Below are positions 1 through 7,448 of a stretch of 31,567 bases of DNA, one piece after another. Each line of letters opens with the position of its first letter. The stretch's first letter is position 1. Below the pieces are notes generated by a model. That model did not search any database, was not told the origin of the DNA, and saw only the letters and a list, made by a program, of their open reading frames with translations. Origin of the DNA: Amanita rubescens (taxonomy: Eukaryota; Basidiomycota; Agaricomycetes; Agaricales; Amanitaceae); NCBI GenBank assembly GCA_015039365.1, contig WION01000577.1, positions 1 through 31,567 on the forward strand. Direction: 5' to 3'. A program made the translations under genes and the position numbers.

Positions 1-36
1 AGAGGCTGGGAGTTCTTAAATTAGCTTACTAGGGTA

Positions 37-154
37 TCACGACGCTCGTCCATTCTGCAATTGCTTCAGCTTTTCCCTCTTCTCCTTCAGCTTCGCTAGT
101 GCGCTTTGCTTCGTTATTCCACCTTCACGATTCACGTAGCTGGGGAATACCTGG
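37..154 (-). CDS. Last exon of an unidentified gene (lysine-rich C-terminus)
   Basis: The minus strand reads open from 153 to a TGA at 37-39. It is preceded by a good 3' splice site (pyrimidine-rich, TTTTTGTAG) at about 155. The 38-residue tail begins QVFPSYVNREGG and continues into a charged, probably helical stretch rich in K, E, L and Q (KLKEKREKLKQLQ) before ending NGRAS. Upstream exons are not evident because a minisatellite starts about 200 bp away, so the gene is either truncated or has a long intron. I do not recognise the family. The call rests on composition and the splice site only. Confidence 0.4.
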
Positions 155-365
155 CTACAAAAAGATGAGATAGAAGCCCTTTTCTTTATTGATTAGTGAC
201 AGTCTCCCCAGGCTGGACTGTAACTATGGTGGATTTTTGAATTTTTGAAAAGGGTGGTCCATCCAGTGCTTCCATTGCTAAAGGACTATCACTCCATGTG
301 TTTTGTGGTAAATACTAGTATCAAATAGACTGTGTTACCTAGGGAACTCCAGGGGATGTACCCTT

Positions 366-1376
366 TTGGATGCCAGTGACCACTGGGGAAGTACTCCTGC
401 TGTTCCCCAGCCTCCTGGTGTCCACTGGGGCCACTGGGGGAGTACCCCTCAGCTGTTCCCCAGCCTCCTGGTGTCCACTGGTCACCAGTGGGGCAAGTAC
501 CCCTGCTGTTCCCCCCCTCCTGGTGTCCACTGGGGACCACTAGGGGGAGTACCCCTCAGCTGCTGTCCACTGGTGACCACTTGGGTACTTTTTGCTGTTC
601 CCCAGCCTCCCATTGGTATCCACTGTACCACTGGGGAGTACCCCAGCTGTTCCCCAGCTTCCTGCCAGTATCCACTGGTGACCATTGGGGGAGTACCCCT
701 GCTGTTCCCCAGCCTCCTGGTGTCCACTGGTGACCACCGGGGGAGTACCCCTGCTGTTCCATGCAGCCTCCTGGTATCCACTGGTGACCACTGGGGGGAG
801 TACCCCTCCTGTTCCTCAGCCTCCTGGTGTCCACTGGGGACCACTGGGGGGAGTACCCATGCTGTTCCCCAGCCTCCTGGTGTCCACTTGGGGAGTACCC
901 CTCAGCTGCTGTCCACTGGGGACCACTAGGGGGAGTACCCCTCAGCTGCTGTCCACTGGTGACCACCTGGGGACTTGTACACCTGCTGTTCCCCAGCCTC
1001 CCAGTGGTATCCACTGGCAACCACTGGAGGAGTACCCCTGCTGTTCCCCAGCTTCCTGGTGGACCACTTGGGGGAGTACCCCTGCTGTTCCCCACCCTCC
1101 TGGTGCCCACTGGGGACCATTGGGGGGAGTACCCCTCAGCTGCTGTCCACTGGTGACCACCTGGGTACTCGTTGCTGTTCCCCAGCCTCCCAGTGGTATC
1201 CACTGGCAACCACTGGGGGAGTACCCCTGCTGTTCCCCAGCTTCCTGGTGTCCACTGGCAACCACTGGGGAGTACCCCTGCTGTTCCTCAGCTTCCTGGT
1301 GTCCACTGGGGACCACTGGGGGGAGTACCCCTGCTGTTCCCCAGCCTCCTGGTGACCACTGGGGGAGTACCGCTGT
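366..1376. repeat. GC-rich minisatellite A, unit about 50 bp, roughly 18 degenerate copies
   Basis: Tandem units all contain GGGGAGTACCCCT, GCTGTTCCCCAGCCTCCTGG and TCCACTGG in the same order. Units differ by substitutions and small indels. A longer variant, with CAGCTGCTGTCCACTGG followed by CAGTGGTATCCACTGG, recurs near 546, 935 and 1127, spaced by about 389 and 192 bp, so there is a higher-order period near 193 bp. Most sub-blocks are palindromic or nearly so (GGGGAGTACCCC, CCACTGG/CCAGTGG). All long open frames across the array, on both strands, are repetitive artefacts of a unit that lacks stops. Confidence 0.93.
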
Positions 1377-1730
1377 TTACAATGTTCATGCATATTCGAA
1401 TCCTGACCGAAATATGCATGAAATTGGGCATTCTTGTATAACTGGTGTGCGCATTACTGATTGCTACAGGGTTGTCAATCGCTCTGCATCTCAAAAAGAG
1501 AAACTTCTTGCTTGCATTACTAGTAGTGGGAAAACACCATAAAATGTACCTCAAACTGAATAGTAGTACTTGTAGTAGTATTGCAAAACATACCTGAGCT
1601 CACTTCCCTCATTTCCAGCCCAAGTTGTTGTAGTGCAGCAACCTTGTCAATTGTCACTGCCTTTGTGTTTTTTGATACAACTTTGGGAACAATGATCTGG
1701 TAGAAGGTAGGAAAAAAGCATCCACCAGGG
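1377..1730. other. Unique spacer between the two minisatellites
   Basis: About 350 bp of lower GC lies between the arrays. On the minus strand a short stretch near 1600-1710 reads open with a plausible protein-like composition (KAVTIDKVAALQQLGLEMRE) and is followed by a GTATGT...CAG intron-like segment, but no family is recognisable. No RNA gene or clear regulatory site is seen. Confidence 0.4.
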
Positions 1731-1890
1731 TACTCGGGGAGTGCCCCTGGAGTACCCCAGTGTCCTGGTGTCCACCAGGGTACATCGGGGGAGTGCCCCT
1801 GGAGTACCCCAGTGTCCTGGCGTCCACCAGGGTACATCGGGGAGGGGAGTGCCCCTGGAGTACCCCAGTGTCCTGGCGTCCACCAGGGTA
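1731..1890. repeat. Minisatellite B, about three units of 51-57 bp, related to A
   Basis: Three tandem units read GGGAGTGCCCCTGGAGTACC, then CCAGTGTCCTGG, then a GTCCACCAGGGTAC block. The order of blocks (GGGAGTRCCCCT, CCCAG, TCCTGGTGTCCAC) matches minisatellite A, so both arrays probably derive from one ancestral unit. The third copy carries a 5-6 bp insertion (GGGGAGGGGAG). Confidence 0.88.
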
Positions 1891-1971
1891 CGTCCACCAT
1901 CAATTCTGCAAAGTCCATTCAGATGTACTGGTAGTGTGTCCTAATCATTTCTTCTGAGAGATCCTAACTAA

Positions 1972-2240
1972 CTTGGTGCTGTGGGCCACCGCTTTGCATG
2001 GCATATCCGTGGCCATTTGGTTTGGTAGTATTTGATATTTTATAGCAGCAGAGGCAAACCTTTGAGGAAATAATAGAGTAAATGTATATAAAAATGTCGG
2101 CCCGCACAACACTATTTGATCATGCTTGCCAAGTCGCGAGTTGGTATTTGCCGCTACAGTTCGGAGTGAAGCGATTCCAGAATGAAACTTAGAGGTGTGC
2201 CAGGCCACCACTTTGCGTGGCACAGTGGTCCGAGGCCACA
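1972..2240. repeat. Two copies of a short dispersed motif (GGCCACCRCTTTGCRTGGCA)
   Basis: A motif of about 40 bp, GTGGGCCACCGCTTTGCATG followed by GCATATCCGTGGCC, lies near 1977. A diverged copy lies near 2198 (AGGCCACCACTTTGCGTGGC then GGTCCGAGGCC). A third copy sits at 7412, immediately at the left boundary of the duplicated segment. The element type is unknown; it may be part of the terminus of a decayed transposon. Confidence 0.5.
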
Positions 2241-2289
2241 GAGCCTCATATATAGCAGCCTGTTCCTGCAGTCTTGCAAATTTAAATTA

Positions 2290-2600
2290 TGTTCAGTTGT
2301 CTCTTCGGTGGTCGGCACGCGGCGAATCTGTCTCACGCGATGAAGGGGAGATGTCTCGCGTACGGCCGGGGCCTTCGTCGGAAGATGCCGCGCGTAGCGT
2401 ACGCCGATCGCTAATTTCTTAATTGGGCTCAGCTATCTCGGACTCACGAGCCGCTCGCTTAAGATACCTCATCCTTTCAGGCCTCGGAATGAAATGAGGC
2501 TCGGGAGACTTATGATCTCTGAATACGATAGCTAGATCTTATTATATAAATCTGTAGACCAATATGTATAACTTTTGTGAGAAACAGATACAAGTAACAT
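2290..2600 (+). repeat. Possible LTR remnant
   Basis: This GC-rich stretch leads into a TATA-like TTATATAAAT at about 2540 and then GAAACAGATACAAGTAACA ending near 2600, an arrangement reminiscent of a retrotransposon LTR (U3, TATA, U5 ending in CA). It also carries GGCCTCGGAATGAAATGAGG near 2481, a motif repeated near 2712, 27088 and 27140. No matching second LTR, primer-binding site or coding domain was found nearby, so the assignment is tentative. The following 260 bp (2601-2858) hold only a T-run and further copies of the GGCCTCGG motif. Confidence 0.3.
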
Positions 2601-2860
2601 CGGCAAAAAGCATGTTAATTAGTTTTTTTTTTTTAGAAGGCCTCGGCCATCATCGGCAGCTTAAAGTGTTACAAAACTCGACGTTAAAAAAACCGATTCC
2701 TCCTTTCAGTCGGCCTCGGAATGTGGAGTTTGGATAGTACCCACGAGTTTTGGAATGTGGTCCATCATTTGCCAGCACCGGAAATGTGAGTGCTCGTTTT
2801 TCGCCCCTTCTGTTGTTCTTTCACCCAATGATACGATTAGCATATTCTGTCGAATATCTA

Positions 2861-2890
2861 TGAAGGTCCGTATCGGACAAATTCAGTTGC
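2861..2890 (+). repeat. Left terminal inverted repeat
   Basis: TGAAGGTCCGTATCGGACAA followed by ATTCAGTTGC. It contains its own inner palindrome (GGTCCGTATCGGAC), so each end can fold alone. It pairs with 5151-5181 with a single-base length difference. Confidence 0.85.
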
Positions 2891-3045
2891 ATATGCCCTC
2901 ACACCGTGATCCATCATGAACCGCCGTGACCCGCCGTAACCCATCGTGATCCAGTGTGATCCGCCATGGCACATCGTGATCCAGCATGAACCGTCGTGAT
3001 CCAGCGTGGGCGGGCGTGATCCAGCGTGAACGTGAACCGCCGTGG
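2891..3045. repeat. Left subterminal repeat array (CGTGATCCA-type)
   Basis: A run of about a dozen degenerate 10-14 bp units built around CGTGATCCA, CGTGAACCG and CCGTGACCC. The opposite end of the element carries the reverse-complement type (GGTTCACG, GTGATTCACG). Such subterminal motifs are typical transposase-binding arrays in several DNA transposon families; that function is inferred. Confidence 0.75.
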
Positions 3046-3261
3046 ACCTCTCACTGCCCGAATTAGTCCTTTGATCCCACCCATGACCCAACAACGTCCA
3101 ACAACAACAACCCTCTTATTCAAAGCCAAGGAAGCTTTTCGCAGCGAAGTACCAAACGAGTGAACGTCAGCGGTTCAATCGCAGGCTGAATGAGGATGCT
3201 CCGATCAAGCACAGTGCGAGATGAGGGTGGAAATGTAACGTCAAAACAGATTGGGCGATGA

Positions 3262-4800
3262 TGTGTCTTAGCATACAGATCTCGCGAGACCTTGGCAGAT
3301 TGTTCATGATTCGCCCAGCGATTGTAATGTATGACAAGAAGACAACCTGCATGTAAGTATCGCTCCAGAGACGCACGGCTTCGACTCTGAGTATCTTGGG
3401 TATCCACCCCTGCTTTCTCGTCATATCGGTTACAGCTGTACCACGCGATTTCGCTCCACGGACCTGTCATCTCGTTAGCCACTATATGCGCTATAACTGC
3501 TACGAACATAAATTACTTACCCATGCACACCCAACAGAATTCATGCTTGCACTTCTTGCACTTCATATGACTGGAAGGTTCGGTCAAGCAACTATTCCAT
3601 GTAGAGAAGCACAGGAGCACCTACTTGCGCCCTCCATTCTTCTAAATCGTACTCTGACAGTTGCCGCACTCTTTCGTATTGCTCTTGATCTAATTAGCCG
3701 TCTCACGGCACTTCTTGAGCCACATCTTCGCTATAGCGCATACAATTGGCCTGTGATCATCTTCAATTGTACAGCCAAAGCAAAACCTGTGTTCCTTCGC
3801 CGCCAAACCCAATGTAGGCCCTATTTCTTTTGGACTGTCTAGACCGGGAACCCGCGGGCCGCAAGACACAGTGGGAACAATTCATCAAGCTGAACTTGGA
3901 TGCAGCGGACGGGCAAGAAACCGTGTTCGTGCAACCGGGGTAGGGGCAATACTTCAACTCCTTCTTCGACCCGACAAAGTTGTGTGCGAGCAACTCTTGG
4001 AAACGTGCCCAGATCTGTACATTTTCCTTCTGTTGTTCTGGATCGATCCCGGATGTGGATGCGTCGGTCGGAATCAGAATATCACGGACAAACGGATCTG
4101 GTGCCACCATTGAATTGACAGCCCTCCGCCATGCAGCGAACGACGTGTTCGCCTTCGTCGTGAATCTTTGAAACCAAAAACATGTTCCAACAGGCAGGTG
4201 TAGCAGAACATGTGTACGCAGTGAAGCAAAAGGGTTGTGATGTCGGACAAATCATCATAGCATATGGGGCATGTGAAAGGCTCGTCCAGTTTAGGAGTGT
4301 ATTTGGTATACCTCGGCGCAGCATGTAACGAGGATGGAGAACGCGAGACGGAAGATGTGATACTAGGGGACCGTTTTGAACCAGAAAGTTCAAATAGTTT
4401 GCTTGCAGTGGATCTCGTCGAACGGCGGGAAGAGGTGGAGGAGCCGCTGGACCTGACAGGATACACGAAAGATGCCACAACCTACCTCAACGCCAGGAAT
4501 GTTGCAGATATACTCCACGTCCTCTCGCATCTGTTTCAATCTCGACCTCTGTCTGGCTCAAAGAACGGTAATCGATCCCGTAGGCTTTACGCATCGTCTT
4601 TGGAGCGACTTTGAAGTCGTCGCCATCTGCGTCCATGTCCATCTCATTGTCAGAAACTGCATAAGTGTCGTGAATTAGGGTTGCTGTGTCGCGATAAACG
4701 AGGTGACTTACTATTGTCGTCGTCGTTTTGGGTTGCATCGAACATTTCGTCATCATAGTACTCCTCGTCATCTGAGTATATAAGTAACCTCGGGACAATG
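3262..4800 (-). pseudogene. Broken RBR (RING1-IBR-RING2) E3 ubiquitin ligase, ariadne type
   Basis: RBR ligases take ubiquitin from an E2 via RING1, pass it to a catalytic Cys in RING2, then to substrate. In minus-strand order: an acidic N-terminus (YSDDEEYYDDEMFDATQN, then SDNEMDMDADGDDFK after an intron), RING1 (LDEPFTCPICYDD, HCVHMFCYTC) near 4180-4280, an IBR region (KYCPYPGCTNTVSCPSAASK, HRFCFGC), and RING2 (TKECGNCQSTI then KCKHEFCWVCMG) near 3550-3680, followed by GPWSEIAWYSCNRYDEKAG. A 54-nt intron (3571-3624) sits in RING2. Homology stops after DLYAKT near 3262, so the C-terminal ariadne domain is missing. Lesions: TAG at 3690-3692 (usual Trp), TAG at 3642-3644 (usual Glu), the RING2 catalytic Cys replaced by Arg (CGC, 3627-3629), and at least four frame changes. 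It lies wholly inside the TIR element. Confidence 0.85.
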
Positions 4801-4994
4801 GCTGGTAAGACGCTAGCTTGCCTCGTTGGACGTTGGTGGCTGGGCGTGAGGGGCTCTGTGAGGGGGGACCATGTCTTACGGAGGTGATGGTTGCATTGCT
4901 TCTGATGATCCCATGCATTGCCGGGACTTCTTTTGTCGTACAATAACGAGGAGTGAAAGAGCCATCCTCATTTGAGCTCCGTTGTGGGAATGTT

Positions 4995-5140
4995 ATGTCA
5001 GCTTATCGTGATCACGACGGTTCACATTCACGCTTTGCATGCCAACGATGATTCACGCCAGGCCACGGTGATTCACGCCGGGACACTGTGATTCACGCCA
5101 GGACACGGCGGTTCACGATGAGCCGCCGTGATCACTCTCT
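4995..5140. repeat. Right subterminal repeat array (GTGATTCACG-type)
   Basis: Tandem degenerate units containing GTGATTCACGCC, GGACACGG and CGGTTCACG. It is the mirror of the left array at 2891-3045. The two arrays are similar in length and lie just inside the terminal inverted repeats. Confidence 0.75.
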
Positions 5141-5150
5141 ATTTTTACAC

Positions 5151-5181
5151 GCAACTGAATTTTGTCCGATACGGACCTTCA
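5151..5181 (-). repeat. Right terminal inverted repeat
   Basis: The reverse complement reads TGAAGGTCCGTATCGGACAA then AATTCAGTTGC, matching the left end except for one extra A. It is followed by TA at 5182-5183. Confidence 0.85.
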
Positions 5182-5204
5182 TAATGGTGTGCTACTAGTA
5201 TGTA

Positions 5205-5352
5205 AAACACAGTTCACGATAGGACACAATGGTTCACTGCGGTTCACGGTGTTTCACGATGGGTCACGATGGTTCACGACAGTTCACGGTGATCAAGGGT
5301 GATCAGGGCGTGTATAGCTGTGTATCCACATTTTGTCCAATACGGACCGTCA
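5205..5352. repeat. Outer, diverged copy of the element terminus and subterminal array
   Basis: Beyond the right TIR there is a second array of TTCACGATGG/GGTTCACGG units (5210-5300). It is followed by a diverged terminus whose reverse complement reads TGACGGTCCGTATTGGACAA, also followed by TA (5353-5354). This implies either a second related element that lost its left end, or a composite element with two right ends. Confidence 0.65.
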
Positions 5353-5509
5353 TACGGGAGACTGAGCTGACCACTTGTCTTTAGCGATGCGGCCCACAGT
5401 GCAAAAATTCTTATGACCGGATTTGAACTCACTATTGACTACTAGTGACTAGTAGTTCATGCGATTTCGAGGGCCGTTGTACTATACCAACGCAAGCCCA
5501 TCTTTCCCC

Positions 5510-7100
5510 TTGTTTTCATGCATGCGTCTAACCCTCACCCTAGGACTGATACCTCGCCTTCCCTGAATCCGGAAATAACCCTACACCCAACTCACCCAAG
5601 TCTACAACATCACCCGTGTTCACCTGTACAACTCATGAACCTTCAACAATCACTCCCCTACATTGGATTCTACGTGATCGTCTACAGCTCTACCACGCCG
5701 GCGTGCTGCTCAACCTCGTACAACTTCAACCCCAGTCCTCCTCGTTAATGGCAAACCTCTAAAGTCATCTCTAAAATCTTCAAATTCTTCTCCATCACTC
5801 GTCATTCAACCATCTCGAACACGTTCAGAGCCAACTACCCCATTGTTAGCTCAGAAAAATGTTCATTTCCCAGAAGGTGACCTTGTTTCCGTCCGCGTCT
5901 TCAATCGTTCTGCAAGACCGGCTTCCCTCTCAAAGCCTTTTGGAGATGATACGGAGACAGAGACAGAGACCGACAACAACGGCGTTGCAGCTTGGCCAGC
6001 CGCTGCTTCCTATTTTAAATCCCTCGCCGTTGCAAAACCTGCCAAAAAATCTTACCAACTAGACGCTGAAAAATGTTCTGTGGTCCCACACAAGCACGAA
6101 CAGCTCGACCGCTACTCCAATGTCCATCTCGAGAGCCTCCAACTCAAATCCTCTCCAACGGTCTCTCCCGTTGTCTCATGCTCCATCCTCGTCCGCAATG
6201 TGGCTTTTGAGAAAACGGTCGCGGTTCGTTTCACCCTCGACAATTGGCAGACCACCAGCGAGGTTTTGGCTCGCCACCAGGCTTCCCTCGCTCGTCTTCC
6301 GGAACATTTTCCCCGCTCGTCACAGCGTCATCGCCCTGTACCACCCCAGGTTGTGCCTATGGTCTCACCATCGGCGATCTCGTAGCCAAGGCGCCCGAAT
6401 GGGACCGTTTTTCGTTTACAATCAAACTCGAGGATTACGCTCAGCATCTAGATCAGAAAACGATGTGGCTAGTTGTGAGGTACACCGTTCCAGGCTCTGG
6501 CGAGGACAGTGGCAGTGAATGGTGGGACAACAACGCATGTGCGAATTACAAATTATGGTTTAGAGCGGCCAGTTCTAGTGCGTTCTTTCTTTCTTTTATC
6601 GCTCAAGCCCTCGTTTCTAACGTTATATCCAGCCCCTCAATCGCTGCCCAAGTTGTCTTCCCCCACCTCCCGCTCTAATTCTGTCCCCTCCCAGCACCAA
6701 CTAAACCCGCACGGACCCATCCATTACCACCTTCGTCTTCCTTTGCCCTGTCATCTCTCATATCACCAACAATAACCGGAATGCCACCCAATGCGCCCAT
6801 GTCTTTGTCACATTGTGGTCTCCCCTCACACAGACATCGCAAACAGTCGTGGCCTCTCCATCATGTACACGTCTGAGTCTTGAGGCCAGACTAACACCCC
6901 AGTATATGGAATTCTGCTATCCCCAGTCATCAAGCCCACCACCCGGTGGCCCGTCCTTCCTGGCTGTATTCTCAGGTCAACCTCAAATGCCCGTACCCTC
7001 GACGCTGGCGTCTGATCCTGTCACGGCCTTACTTCTAGCTGATGTGCCGAAGAGCGGTCCGCCGTTTCACAAGCGAGCTCAGTGGTTGGGTCCTGGACCG
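5510..7100 (+). pseudogene. GAC1-like protein phosphatase 1 regulatory subunit with CBM21 (decayed)
   Basis: Proteins of this family bring protein phosphatase 1 to glycogen. The frame open from about 5678 gives a Ser/Thr/Pro-rich region (VLLVNGKPLKSSLKSS), a PP1-docking RVxF-type motif KNVHF near 5855, and an acidic ETETETD stretch. A CBM21 domain follows: NVAFEKTVAVRFTLDNWQTT near 6200, then EWDRFSFTIKLEDY and WWDNNACANYKLWFR near 6395-6565, the usual end of CBM21. A 55-nt intron is likely at about 6580-6634 (GTGCGT...TATCCAG). The frame changes inside CBM21 between about 6320 and 6385, again near 6690, and there is a TGA near 5675. The Ser/Pro-rich tail beyond 6690 is scattered over frames. 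Family call is good from motif order; disruption could include assembly indels. Confidence 0.72.
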
Positions 7101-7106
7101 ACACCT

Positions 7107-7229
7107 ATCACTTTCCTTATATAGATAAATAACGTTCGTCACTTTCCGTACACAGGTAAAATGCGTTCGTCACTTTCCCTTATATAGATAAATCACGTTC
7201 GTCACTTTTCCTTATATAGATAAACCATG
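7107..7229. repeat. Four tandem ~31-bp units (CGTTCGTCACTTTCC...)
   Basis: Units read TCACTTTCCTTATATAGATA then AATAACGTTCG, repeated near 7107, 7139, 7170 and 7202. The second unit has diverged (GTACACAGGTAAAATG). Three of the four contain TTATATAG. No gene starts immediately downstream. Confidence 0.8.
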
Positions 7230-7405
7230 TCCACCAACACTCCCTAGGTACGAAATGCCGTTTCACATAACCCCGTCAACGAGGCGAAAGCAGCGATGAG
7301 GCCTGAGGCCTGAGGTGTGAATAGCACAGGAAAAGCTGCAAAAGGGAACGGGAAAATGACACCAAAAGCTGGCTGGCTGAGCCCCCAGTAACGACTAACA
7401 AACAC

Positions 7406-7448
7406 TTGGTACTATGGGCCGCTGCTTTGCACGGCAGGTCCGAGGCCC
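7406..7448. repeat. Third copy of the GGCCRCYGCTTTGCAYGGCA motif, at the duplication boundary
   Basis: CTTGGTACTATGGGCCGCTG then CTTTGCACGGCAGGTCCGAGGCC resembles the copies near 1977 and 2198. The right half (from GGCAGG) is shared with the other duplicated segment at 25090, whereas the left half is not. The breakpoint therefore lies inside this motif. Confidence 0.5.

Larger units (their letters stand above)
2861..5181. mobile_element. TIR element (2.3 kb), TA-flanked, carrying a broken RBR ligase gene
   Basis: The left end TGAAGGTCCGTATCGGACAA at 2861 is matched as a reverse complement at 5151-5181; the ~30 bp ends differ only by one A. Both ends are directly flanked by TA (2859-2860 and 5182-5183), consistent with a TA target duplication as in Tc1/mariner-like insertions, although a fixed TA-ended TIR is also possible. 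Inside each end lie arrays of short GTGATCC/GTTCACG repeats. The only recognisable cargo is a decayed RBR E3 ligase on the minus strand. No transposase is visible, so the element is non-autonomous. It resembles a gene-capturing (Pack-type) transposon; that is inference. Confidence 0.72.

Noticed and set aside
366..1376. CRISPR array
   Set aside because: Units are degenerate and contiguous with no unique spacers, and the window is eukaryotic.
366..1542. Long open frames on both strands (up to 285 codons) across minisatellite A
   Set aside because: They are periodic translations of a stop-free repeat unit; frames drift with indels and there is no start context, signal or domain.
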